Assembly: GCA_004322015.1 (NCBI GenBank) | Contig: SCQT01000101.1 | Span: 16,807-80,806 of the forward strand | DNA from: Chitinophagaceae bacterium | GTDB taxonomy: Bacteria; Bacteroidota; Bacteroidia; Chitinophagales; Chitinophagaceae | Direction of reading: 5' to 3' | Length of the DNA stretch: 64,000 nucleotides | The notes under the pieces: generated by a model | What the model was told of the DNA's origin: nothing | Database searches by the model: none | The model's input: the letters and a program-made list of their open reading frames with translations, nothing else | Shown: positions 42,123 through 51,152 of the stretch, piece by piece | How the letters are laid out: each line of letters begins with the position of its first letter | Numbering within the stretch: position 1 is the first letter of the stretch | Program-made: the position numbers and the translations under genes

Positions 42123-42760
42123 CCGGTACATCCGAAATAAAATCTTCATGCATAGAACATGCCACCGACATCACTATGGATGCCTTTATTGACATCATGG
42201 TAGAGGGCAGATATGAGCTGCTCGTTAAAGAAGGCCAGCCGAGCGACGAAGACTTAAAGAGAGCCTGGAACCTGATATATGCCGAATATATGGACGCCAT
42301 GGGAGACGATGGTTACAAAAAGACAATCGGCATACTCCGGGACATTAATATACTAAGCTGGCAGCATCAACGGATCACTACTCTTGTGCAGGTTTTAAGT
42401 GTGTATTATGTGCCAGAAGCTGTAAAGGAGCTAAAAAAGATGGGTTATTCAATAAATTATGATCCGGGTAACTTAACCGCCTATCAAATAGACCTGCAAA
42501 GAGCTTATGAAAGGGCTAAAACGCTCCTTACCAAAATATCCATTCTTCAAAATGATTTAAAATCAGCCACGGGCAAAGCGAGCACAAGGCAGGATTATCA
42601 AACCATGTTTATCAGTCTGAGTGAATATGCCAAATACCAGGTGCATCCGGCACAGATAAGTGCGTTTCAGTTTGCTGTGATGATGAAGCGGTGTAATGAG
42701 TATGCAAAAGGGCTGGAAAAACAATTACACAAAGGAGGCAAGTCATGGCAGAAGAACTGA
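42119..42760 (+). CDS. Phage protein before tape measure, unknown
   Basis: The 213-residue helical protein contains YELLVKEGQPSDEDLKRAWN and has an extended helical middle. It ends 16 bp into the tape measure gene. Gene order suggests a tail-assembly role; no family recognised. Confidence 0.65.
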   Translation: MTGTSEIKSSCIEHATDITMDAFIDIMVEGRYELLVKEGQPSDEDLKRAWNLIYAEYMDAMGDDGYKKTIGILRDINILSWQHQRITTLVQVLSVYYVPEAVKELKKMGYSINYDPGNLTAYQIDLQRAYERAKTLLTKISILQNDLKSATGKASTRQDYQTMFISLSEYAKYQVHPAQISAFQFAVMMKRCNEYAKGLEKQLHKGGKSWQKN

Positions 42761-45700
42761 TAAGTCAGATCATATCAAATGACGCCTTTGCGCAGGTGGA
42801 AAAATTGCAAAAGCAACTGCAAGACACTGTAACAATCTTCTCCGATGTGTCAGCTAATGCAAAAGCCTTTGATGCGGTGCTTAGAGGCGCAAAAGGGTTA
42901 GCTGAATTGCAAAAGGCTATTCAGGACGGTGCTAATGCTCAGCAAAAAATGGTTGACGCAGGCAATAAGGTGGTAGAAGTGACCGAACAGATCAGGAAAG
43001 AGCAAATGTCGGCTGCCGACAGTTTAAATGCCTTTAGAAAACAAGTAAATGACCTCACTAAAGAATATAATTCCCTCGGAAGCAGTGAAGATAACGACTT
43101 ACAACGCAAGAAAGCGATACGAAATGAAGTACTGGCGCTTACGGCAGCTTTTTCCGGCCAGAAAACGGCGCTGGATCAGGCAAAAAAAGGTATAGATGCT
43201 GCAGAAAAGAGTTATTACGAACTCCAGAATCAGACAACTGCTTTAATGAAGCAATTGAAAAGCATGCCTGCGGCTTTTGATGATGCTACCGGAGCAATAA
43301 ATAAGAACAACAAGGAAGCAGTGATCATGGGAGATCAGATCAGAAAAAATAATGATCTGCTGAAACAATATGATGCGCAGTTAGGACAAAGTTTCAGGAA
43401 TGTGGGCAATTACGGAGGCGCCATTAATGGATTGAAGGATTATCTGACGTTTACGACCGGGTATTTCGGGGCTGCTTTTGCCGCTGCAGCCGCTACGAGG
43501 GCTATTGTCAATTCAAATGTAGAAATATCGGATAGTATTACCGAAGTGCAACGAGTTGCCGGCATGACTACACCGGAAATAAATTCATTGTATGCTGCCT
43601 TAAAGCAGATTGACACCCGGACATCTCTTGACGGCTTATTGAATCTTGCCCGGGTGGGGGCACAGTTAGGCGTAGAGAATAAGGATTTAGTCGGATTTAC
43701 CACCGCTCTAAATGAACTTAACGTGGCGTTAGGCGCTGAATTAAAAGGTGGCCCCGAAGGGATTGCCACGAGCTTATCGAAGGTGATAAACCTGATGGAC
43801 CTTAATAATGAATTCGGAGTGCAGAAGGCTTTGGAGAAAACGGGATCGGCCATATTGGTATTGGGTCAAAAGACCATAGCTACGGGCGACTACCTGACTG
43901 ACTTTGCTGAACGTGTAGGAGGTATTGCCAAGGTGGCCCATATTTCGCTGCCCAATATGCTGGCTTATGGAGCTGCTTTAGAAGCCAATGGCGTAACAGC
44001 GGAACTGGCAGGTACTAACTTTCAGAGATTGATTACACAGTTAGGACGCGTGCCCGAGAAATTTTATAATATAGCCAAGAGCGCTGATCCGAAACTGACA
44101 TTAAAGGAGTTTGTAAATTACATCAACACGGATGCAAATAAAGCTTTACAATTATTTTTTGAAGGATTAAATAAAAGCAGCACCACCTTTACGGCGTTTG
44201 CTCAGGCCACTAAGAGTATAGGGCTTCCGGGGCAGCGTACGGCACAGATATTGGCGGCCCTCGCTACAAGCATAGATGAAATAGGCGGTTATACTAAAAT
44301 TGCGAATGATGCTTTTAATGAAGGAACGGCCGTCATTGATCAGTATAAACTAAAGAATGACAATCTTGCCGGTAGTGTGGCACAGTTACACAATGAGTTA
44401 ACAAAACTTACTACGGATCCGCAGAGTAATTTGGGTAAATTCTTCATGGCTATTGTTGATGGTGCTACCGCATCTATCAGGTCACTTAACGAAATGGCCG
44501 GAGAAGTGGGTAAATTATTTGATCAGATTTTCAGACCACAGAAATTTCAGGCAGATATAAAGGCTAATGTAAATGCATCCGAGCAACAAAGGCTTTTCGG
44601 ATTTAATAAGAGTTTTGCGGATCAATTTGCCACAAAAACCAAAGATGAACAGAAAAAGATATTAGAAGATCAGCAGGCACTTTTGAAGCAAAGCATTCAG
44701 GAGTATAATGCCGCTCTTAGCAATCCGGCAACATATAATCCGGCTAATATGACCACGGATGTTACCGGTAAAAACACATACAATAAGATACTTACTCCCC
44801 TTACCGAACAACTTGAAAAAGATAAAGATTTGGTTGAGAGGCTCCAACAGATATATAACGCGCTTCCTAAAAATAAACCTGCGGCAAACGCCCCTGGTAC
44901 AACGCCTACAGATGACAAAGCCGCCAAAGAAGCTGCTCGCAAACGGATGGCCGAGTTAAAGACCGAGAACTCAGAGCAGATTGCACTGGACAAGCAGATG
45001 CGCGACCTTAAGCTGGCTAATGCTAAAAAAGAAGGAGATGCGCTTCGGCAGATGGACGCGGAAAGGCTGCAAAACGACATAGCTACCGAGCAGCAGATTA
45101 TGAATGACAATACCAAATCATTGGATGAAAGAATAGCGGCATTTAAGAAATATGTGGATGACGAAAAAAAGCTATTGGAAACCGAAAAGGATAATGCTAT
45201 ACAAGCTTTGGAAAGCAGTGCTTTCAGCGATGCGCTGAAGCGTAAGCAAAACCAGGCATTGCTGGACGCAAGGAAAAAGAAAGGAGGTCCATTGACCGAT
45301 GCACAAGCTCAGGGGATATTGGGAAATGTAGCCTTAACGGATGAAGAAAAACAGCAGATAGTAACCAGCATGACCAATCAGGAACAACTGATTATTATTA
45401 AATACCGGGATAAGCTGGCCCAATGGCTTAAGACTCTGCCGAAGATGGGAAATCAGGTGCTGAACGGAGGTATTGATACTGGAGTGCAGTCTAAAAATGA
45501 TCAGGTACAATTTGAGGCTGATTCTCAACTGACCGCATTAAATGATTCATACGCTAACCGGTTGGTAAGTCAAAAAGAGTATGAAGACGCTAAAAAGGAA
45601 ATAGAGTTTGAGACCAATGCACAAATACTGCACAATCAAATTGACGGGATAAACGCGTTTTTAGACAGCGCGCAGCTCGGAGATGAAAAGATTGCAGAAT

Positions 45701-46635
45701 CGAGAAGAAAGCTGGCTGAGCTTGAGATGCAATTAAGCGATTTAACGACCCAACATTCTATAGATAATAATCAAAAACAATTAGACAAAATAAATAAAAT
45801 ATTTGATGCTATTCAGAAGTATGGAGATGAAATATTTGGTGTTTTGGAAGGTGCATCATCTAATAGGGCTATAGAGCAAAAGAACGCATTGCAAGGTCAG
45901 ATAGATGCTATCAATAAGACCAGAGATGCTGAGATAAGCGCCGTGAATGAAAGCCTACTAAGCCAGCAGGATAAAGCCAATAAAGTGGCTATCATCAATG
46001 CCACGGCCCAGGCGCAGACAGATGCATTGCAACGAAAGCAACGTCAGGCTGACGAACAGCAGGCTAAGTTTAAAAAAGCGCAGGCGATATTTGACATCAT
46101 TTTAAATACAAGAAGGGCTGTCTCTGAAGCGTTAGCGAGCGCTGCACCACCTTTTAATTTCCTTTTGGCGGCTGGAGTGGCAGCATTAGGAGCCGCACAA
46201 TTGGCAGTAGCTTCCGCTCAACCCATACCCAAATACGCCAAAGGTCGTAAGGGCGGTAAGGCGGAGATGGCAATAGTGGGTGAGCAAGGAGCGGAATTAA
46301 TACAGATGCCAGGAGGCAAGCAAATGCTGACGCCAGGCAAGCCTACGCTGACATTTCTACCGGAAGATGCTATAGTAAAGCCTCACAATGAAACGATCAT
46401 TGAGCTTGCCCGGCAGAATATGTTACGTTCTATGCTGAATATGCCAAGCATTGATGAAAGAAATATGACCGGGGAGTACATACAAACCATGGAAAAGGAA
46501 ATGAGAGAACTAAGAAATGCTATCCGGAATATTCCCATTCAGCATACTAATTTTGAATGGAGTGAAAGAGGGGTAAGCAAATGGATTGAGAAAAACGGGA
46601 GCGTCAGGAGGTGGATTAACAATATTAAGCGGTAA
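42745..46635 (+). CDS. Tape measure protein
   Basis: The 1296-residue protein has N-terminal coiled coils, then a TP901-type core (VEISDSITEVQRVAGMTTPE, about residue 255 onward) and hydrophobic segments. Another coiled-coil block follows, with a C-terminal hydrophobic Ala-rich segment (about 1140). At about 0.15 nm per residue the tail would be close to 190 nm, so a long flexible siphovirus tail is likely. It is the largest tail-assembly gene and sets tail length. Confidence 0.92.
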   Translation: MAEELISQIISNDAFAQVEKLQKQLQDTVTIFSDVSANAKAFDAVLRGAKGLAELQKAIQDGANAQQKMVDAGNKVVEVTEQIRKEQMSAADSLNAFRKQVNDLTKEYNSLGSSEDNDLQRKKAIRNEVLALTAAFSGQKTALDQAKKGIDAAEKSYYELQNQTTALMKQLKSMPAAFDDATGAINKNNKEAVIMGDQIRKNNDLLKQYDAQLGQSFRNVGNYGGAINGLKDYLTFTTGYFGAAFAAAAATRAIVNSNVEISDSITEVQRVAGMTTPEINSLYAALKQIDTRTSLDGLLNLARVGAQLGVENKDLVGFTTALNELNVALGAELKGGPEGIATSLSKVINLMDLNNEFGVQKALEKTGSAILVLGQKTIATGDYLTDFAERVGGIAKVAHISLPNMLAYGAALEANGVTAELAGTNFQRLITQLGRVPEKFYNIAKSADPKLTLKEFVNYINTDANKALQLFFEGLNKSSTTFTAFAQATKSIGLPGQRTAQILAALATSIDEIGGYTKIANDAFNEGTAVIDQYKLKNDNLAGSVAQLHNELTKLTTDPQSNLGKFFMAIVDGATASIRSLNEMAGEVGKLFDQIFRPQKFQADIKANVNASEQQRLFGFNKSFADQFATKTKDEQKKILEDQQALLKQSIQEYNAALSNPATYNPANMTTDVTGKNTYNKILTPLTEQLEKDKDLVERLQQIYNALPKNKPAANAPGTTPTDDKAAKEAARKRMAELKTENSEQIALDKQMRDLKLANAKKEGDALRQMDAERLQNDIATEQQIMNDNTKSLDERIAAFKKYVDDEKKLLETEKDNAIQALESSAFSDALKRKQNQALLDARKKKGGPLTDAQAQGILGNVALTDEEKQQIVTSMTNQEQLIIIKYRDKLAQWLKTLPKMGNQVLNGGIDTGVQSKNDQVQFEADSQLTALNDSYANRLVSQKEYEDAKKEIEFETNAQILHNQIDGINAFLDSAQLGDEKIAESRRKLAELEMQLSDLTTQHSIDNNQKQLDKINKIFDAIQKYGDEIFGVLEGASSNRAIEQKNALQGQIDAINKTRDAEISAVNESLLSQQDKANKVAIINATAQAQTDALQRKQRQADEQQAKFKKAQAIFDIILNTRRAVSEALASAAPPFNFLLAAGVAALGAAQLAVASAQPIPKYAKGRKGGKAEMAIVGEQGAELIQMPGGKQMLTPGKPTLTFLPEDAIVKPHNETIIELARQNMLRSMLNMPSIDERNMTGEYIQTMEKEMRELRNAIRNIPIQHTNFEWSERGVSKWIEKNGSVRRWINNIKR

Positions 46636-46637
46636 AC

Positions 46638-48818
46638 ATGCAAAAAAAGGACTTCCTATATTTCCTCACGGACGACCAAGGTAGATGTTATAAAACAGAT
46701 GTCCATGGGAATGTCTTTTGTGATGCTCAGGTACAGCCGCTTTCTTTTACTCCGGACGGATGGCAGGATAAAACCATCAACTATACCAGGAACACCACCT
46801 ACTTCGGTATGGTAAGGCAGTTTACCGTTCCTCTTAAGTTCGTGAAAGATGGGGCTGAAATCGTCAGGTGGCTTTTTTACAGTAATGGAATAGAAGCTGT
46901 TTGCTACTTACGAATAGCTAAGCTGAATCGGGCTACCGGGAACCATGAAAAGTATTTCGTAGGCGCGCTTGACTTTTCCACATTCGACGATATGCTGCAA
47001 TATGTGCAGGTGAGTATATTGGACAGCGGACTGGCTTCTATGATAAAAAGCAAAGAAGGCACTACGTTTGAAATACCAATGGGGACGGACACAACTGATC
47101 CGGTGCCAGTGGGAGTTGATCCAACGGTAAACGTACTATTGGACGGCATTGCACTGGTTGAATCATTAAGTTACACGTCCCTTAATATAGTCCATGGCCA
47201 GATTTCCCTTATTGGCATTGGCACGCATTTCCCCGACGAAATATTTGTAAATACTGAAGGATCATCTACCGGGCTTAACCATCAGGATGTAGATTTTTCC
47301 ATTATCAACGATATTTCCGGTATTTCCGCTTCAAATAAATGGATCATAGAATCGGATAAAGGAGCTACCATTAACGTATCGCTGGATTATGATATAGATG
47401 TAGCATCTCCAATCCAAGGGGCGGTAGCATTTGCGCAGGTATGGGTTGGAAAGACTGTGTACGTTCAACAATTCCCGTTGACCGATCAGATGGTGTCCGT
47501 GGCGGATGAAGTATTTGTTAATTACAAAGGCACGAAGACGGCTACCATAACCTTGGGCCCGGGAGAAAAAATGTTTGTGTTTACCATGTTATGGAACGGT
47601 GTGCCTCCGGGATCCGGCACAGGTAACCTTGTGATGCGGTATAATAAATTTGATTTAAAGGCTTCTGTTTCCACCAGAGCTGACGCTACCTATTGCAAGG
47701 CATTAAAACCTTCGTTTGTATATCAGAGGCTTATTCATAAGCTATCGGGATTAATAAACAATACCCAGAGCCAGCTGCTGGATAACAATGATACCGACCT
47801 CAATTATTCCATTTTGATGACCACCGGAGACGCTATTCGGCGCCTTGACGGCATTACGATGAAGGTCACTTTTCAGGACTTTTTCAAAGCCATGGATGTA
47901 GTCTTTAATGTGGGCTTTGGGGTGGCTAACGAAATCGGTATATTGGAACGAAAGGATTATTTTTATGATGATGCCGATACGCTGATTTCGCTTGATGATA
48001 TAAGCAATTTGGCAGTATCTGTGGATAAAGACGATATTTATAATCTGGTCAATATAGGCTATCCTGCGCAGACCTATGATGATGTGAACGGAAAAGATGA
48101 ATTTAACAATACATCGCAGTTTTCTATCCCGATAACCAGAATACAAAATACACTCGATCTGGTTAGTTCTTACCGCGCCGATATGTATGGCATTGAATTT
48201 ACCAGAATACAAACAATTGGTCAGGATACGACGGATACATCCAGCGATGATACTATTTTCTTTTTGGTAGTTGAAAATAAGATTTACACGGATCCACTCA
48301 GCGACCAACCATTTTACAAGTTGTACCGGCCGGCTGGAGCTACGGTAACGGGCATCATTTCTCCAACCACGGCTTTCAACATTGAGATTTCTCCCAAGCA
48401 TTTATTAATGCGTCACGGGAATTATCTGCATGCCATGTGTGATAAGCTGGAAACGAAGGATCTTATATTTCAGACCGCTAATAAGAACGATAGCATGGCA
48501 ATAACCTATCGTGCCGATCCTTTATTGGTTAATAGCAACCCGGTAACAGTAGTAGAAAACGCCAATATGCCTATTCATCTACTGGATTATAAGCTGTTCC
48601 TGCCGTATATTTTTGAATTTGACACGGAGATAGCAGACGGCGTAAAAAATATTTTCGATAACAACCCAAAGGGAATAGTACAGTTTAACTGGAAAGGAAA
48701 TACTTACAAAGGTTTTATAATGGATTGCAGCATAAAACCGGCTTTCAGAGAATCGCAATCATGGAAACTGTTAGCTGCCCCCGATAACGACATGACAAAA
48801 CTTTTTAACAATGGCTAA
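46638..48818 (+). CDS. Distal tail/baseplate protein
   Basis: The 726-residue protein starts 2 bp after the tape measure stop. It begins MQKKDFLYFLTDDQGRCYKT and has long beta-rich parts. Position after the tape measure is that of distal tail and tail-associated proteins. It overlaps the next gene by 8 bp. No enzymatic motif seen. Confidence 0.7.
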   Translation: MQKKDFLYFLTDDQGRCYKTDVHGNVFCDAQVQPLSFTPDGWQDKTINYTRNTTYFGMVRQFTVPLKFVKDGAEIVRWLFYSNGIEAVCYLRIAKLNRATGNHEKYFVGALDFSTFDDMLQYVQVSILDSGLASMIKSKEGTTFEIPMGTDTTDPVPVGVDPTVNVLLDGIALVESLSYTSLNIVHGQISLIGIGTHFPDEIFVNTEGSSTGLNHQDVDFSIINDISGISASNKWIIESDKGATINVSLDYDIDVASPIQGAVAFAQVWVGKTVYVQQFPLTDQMVSVADEVFVNYKGTKTATITLGPGEKMFVFTMLWNGVPPGSGTGNLVMRYNKFDLKASVSTRADATYCKALKPSFVYQRLIHKLSGLINNTQSQLLDNNDTDLNYSILMTTGDAIRRLDGITMKVTFQDFFKAMDVVFNVGFGVANEIGILERKDYFYDDADTLISLDDISNLAVSVDKDDIYNLVNIGYPAQTYDDVNGKDEFNNTSQFSIPITRIQNTLDLVSSYRADMYGIEFTRIQTIGQDTTDTSSDDTIFFLVVENKIYTDPLSDQPFYKLYRPAGATVTGIISPTTAFNIEISPKHLLMRHGNYLHAMCDKLETKDLIFQTANKNDSMAITYRADPLLVNSNPVTVVENANMPIHLLDYKLFLPYIFEFDTEIADGVKNIFDNNPKGIVQFNWKGNTYKGFIMDCSIKPAFRESQSWKLLAAPDNDMTKLFNNG

Positions 48819-49746
48819 TAACATCATAGACATACCGCTTCTGAATCCTATAAGATTCGTTGACATAGGAGGTCCTTTTAAAGGATTTGACGACGATTGG
48901 TTCAGTAACCGGATATTCGATTTTCAGGATGCGGTGAATTATTATCAAAAATGGCAGAAATCTGATACAATAAAACTGCAATTTTATTCAAACTTTACAC
49001 CTGTATCTGTGGCGCTACTGAACTGCTCCGGCGCTACCTTGAACATTTATCAGGCAACTGTAAAAAGTTCTCAGTGGCTTGATCCTAACTTTAATCCATA
49101 CGAGGTAAACATTTCACTGGCGAGCCTTCAAACGGGGCTTTATTATCTGTTACTGACGGCAGGAACCTCTACTAATCAGACGCAGCTTATTTCGGAACCT
49201 TTTTGGGTGGATGACGTGATTGATAACAGCATTCTGTTCGACTACAAAAACTCTGAGAATGCCCAGGGGGTGATATTTGATACGGGAATTGAATTTACTA
49301 TGAGAGCGGAGGGTATTGTAAGCAAATTGACCCCTTCCTTCAAAGACACCATTTACCAGGATCAAATATTGGACAATGTGATTCTGTCATCTATCCCTTT
49401 CCGGCAGTTTAAGCTAATGATAGGGGGGCAGTACGGAGTTCCAGACTGGCTTATAGACAAAGTAAACCGCATTTTATCATGTGATACATGGTTAGCTGAT
49501 GGTAAATCATTTGTAAAGAAAGACGGAACCCAGTGGACTGAAACGGCCATAGAAAATTATCCGATGAGCGGATGGAATATTGATATTTTGGAAGCATCCA
49601 ACTTAAGCAGTAAGCGCGGAAGTAATACCGGAGATCCCACACAGCAGGTTGCAGTGGTTTATAATATTGAAACGGATTTATTCGGCACATTCAATAACGC
49701 GCCGTGGAATGAAACAGTACAAATAACTCAAATATCAAAAGCATGA
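48811..49746 (+). CDS. Tail protein, unknown
   Basis: The 311-residue beta-rich protein (IRFVDIGGPFKGFDDDWFSN) overlaps the baseplate gene by 8 bp and the fibre gene by 4 bp. No family recognised; probably part of the tail tip. Confidence 0.7.
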   Translation: MANNIIDIPLLNPIRFVDIGGPFKGFDDDWFSNRIFDFQDAVNYYQKWQKSDTIKLQFYSNFTPVSVALLNCSGATLNIYQATVKSSQWLDPNFNPYEVNISLASLQTGLYYLLLTAGTSTNQTQLISEPFWVDDVIDNSILFDYKNSENAQGVIFDTGIEFTMRAEGIVSKLTPSFKDTIYQDQILDNVILSSIPFRQFKLMIGGQYGVPDWLIDKVNRILSCDTWLADGKSFVKKDGTQWTETAIENYPMSGWNIDILEASNLSSKRGSNTGDPTQQVAVVYNIETDLFGTFNNAPWNETVQITQISKA

Positions 49747-51122
49747 CGATCAATTTCACATTAAGCATGAGTGTGGCACCGAATGGTAACATTCGGATTA
49801 AAACCTTTGAGACCACCGCTTTGGCATTGGCAGATGCGACAAAGGATTATGTGGCACCAGTAGCCAATCCTCTGATAGCCACTATTGACGTACCTAATGC
49901 CACGCCTCATATCGTCAATATTTACGACAGTCCGGGAGGAACTAACGACGGGACACTACTTTCGAGCTTCTTATATGATCCTTCCTTTAATTCAGTATCG
50001 GTAAGAGATGACAAATATTATACAGTGGGATCCGGTACGGGAAATGCGCCTAATGACGGCGACACCGCTTTGGTTGATCCTGATCTGAAAGGATATGATT
50101 ATGACGTAGAGATACGAGGAACCGGGACTATGATGACTGATGGAAGCGAGGTTAGCATTAATGCTGCCGGCGGATTTAACCTCACGGCAACGGGAGATAA
50201 GTTTTACAACGGACAAATTATTATCGTTCATTTTCATCCGCAAGTAACCACTTACCAGCCGCAGACCGGAGGAGGTTCGGCTAAACTAATCAACGGCATA
50301 ATTCTGATCAATGCAGATACTACGCTTGGCCCGATACATTATAACCAAATGCTGAACTTAGCCTCCACGACTTCAACATTAAACATTACATTACCTGCAT
50401 TGAATACGGTGCCATCCGCTACTCTGTTTCCTATGATGGCCAATGGAGGCAACCAGGTCAATGCGAGCATTATAGCGGCAGGAACAGATAAAATAATGTG
50501 GAACGGCGCAGGAAGACAGACTATGTATTTGGGAAAAGACGAACAGCTATGGCTGATGAACTCAACCGATTATTGGCAGGTTGTAATGAGTAAGGGTAAT
50601 TTTGATAAGGTTGGTTTACAAAGCTGGAGTGATATAGTGCTTCCCGGAACCATAGCCAGAAATGGAAGTCTTTTACTGAGAGCTACCTATCCAAGGCTTT
50701 TCAATGATTATATTTTAAAACTTTCATCCTCTAACATTGTATCGGAAACTACATGGAATGCTGACGATACTCAAAAAGGGTTCTGCACGCTGGGTGACGG
50801 AAGTACCAATTTCAGGATTATGGACAGCAGGGGGCTGTTTGTTCGAGCCTTGGATGGAAGCAGGGGTATTGATACAGGGAGAGCTTTGTCGGGTTCTTAT
50901 CAGGCAGATGCTTTTGCGCAGCATAGCCATCCCCTGGCAAGGAAAAACGCAGCCAATGGAGCTGATACAGATCAGGTAAAAGATTATTATTCCACCGGCG
51001 GAAATCTAGGATATAGCCTTGTAGGAGGTACGGGAGGGTCAAACAGGTTTGTAACGGGAACTACGGGAGATACGGAAACGAGGGGAAAGAATGAAGCAAA
51101 AATTCCTTTGATATTTATATAG
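49743..51122 (+). CDS. Tail fibre with collar-like C-terminus
   Basis: The 459-residue protein has an N-terminal structural part and a C-terminal Phage_Collar-like segment (DGSTNFRIMDSRGLFVRALD, GSRGIDTGRALSGSYQADAF, QHSHPLARK) typical of tail fibre/collar proteins. It may recognise the host surface. It overlaps the next promoter (51107-51140) at its 3' end. Confidence 0.8.
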   Translation: MTINFTLSMSVAPNGNIRIKTFETTALALADATKDYVAPVANPLIATIDVPNATPHIVNIYDSPGGTNDGTLLSSFLYDPSFNSVSVRDDKYYTVGSGTGNAPNDGDTALVDPDLKGYDYDVEIRGTGTMMTDGSEVSINAAGGFNLTATGDKFYNGQIIIVHFHPQVTTYQPQTGGGSAKLINGIILINADTTLGPIHYNQMLNLASTTSTLNITLPALNTVPSATLFPMMANGGNQVNASIIAAGTDKIMWNGAGRQTMYLGKDEQLWLMNSTDYWQVVMSKGNFDKVGLQSWSDIVLPGTIARNGSLLLRATYPRLFNDYILKLSSSNIVSETTWNADDTQKGFCTLGDGSTNFRIMDSRGLFVRALDGSRGIDTGRALSGSYQADAFAQHSHPLARKNAANGADTDQVKDYYSTGGNLGYSLVGGTGGSNRFVTGTTGDTETRGKNEAKIPLIFI

Positions 51123-51140
51123 ATAAAATCTATAACTTTG
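51107..51140 (+). promoter_or_regulatory. Late promoter 3 with TATAGAT-N3-ATCTATA operator
   Basis: TTTG at 51107-51110 and TAACTTTG at 51133-51140 are 22 bp apart. TATAGAT-AAA-ATCTATA (51118-51134) is a perfect inverted repeat with its centre 7 bp before the -7 element, as at 37306. It lies inside the end of the fibre gene and drives 51153. Confidence 0.72.
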
Positions 51141-51152
51141 AAAAATATTATT

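Noticed and set aside
47751..48401. Minus-strand 216-aa ORF in the baseplate gene
   Set aside because: Antisense to a well-supported tail gene; no start context or motif.
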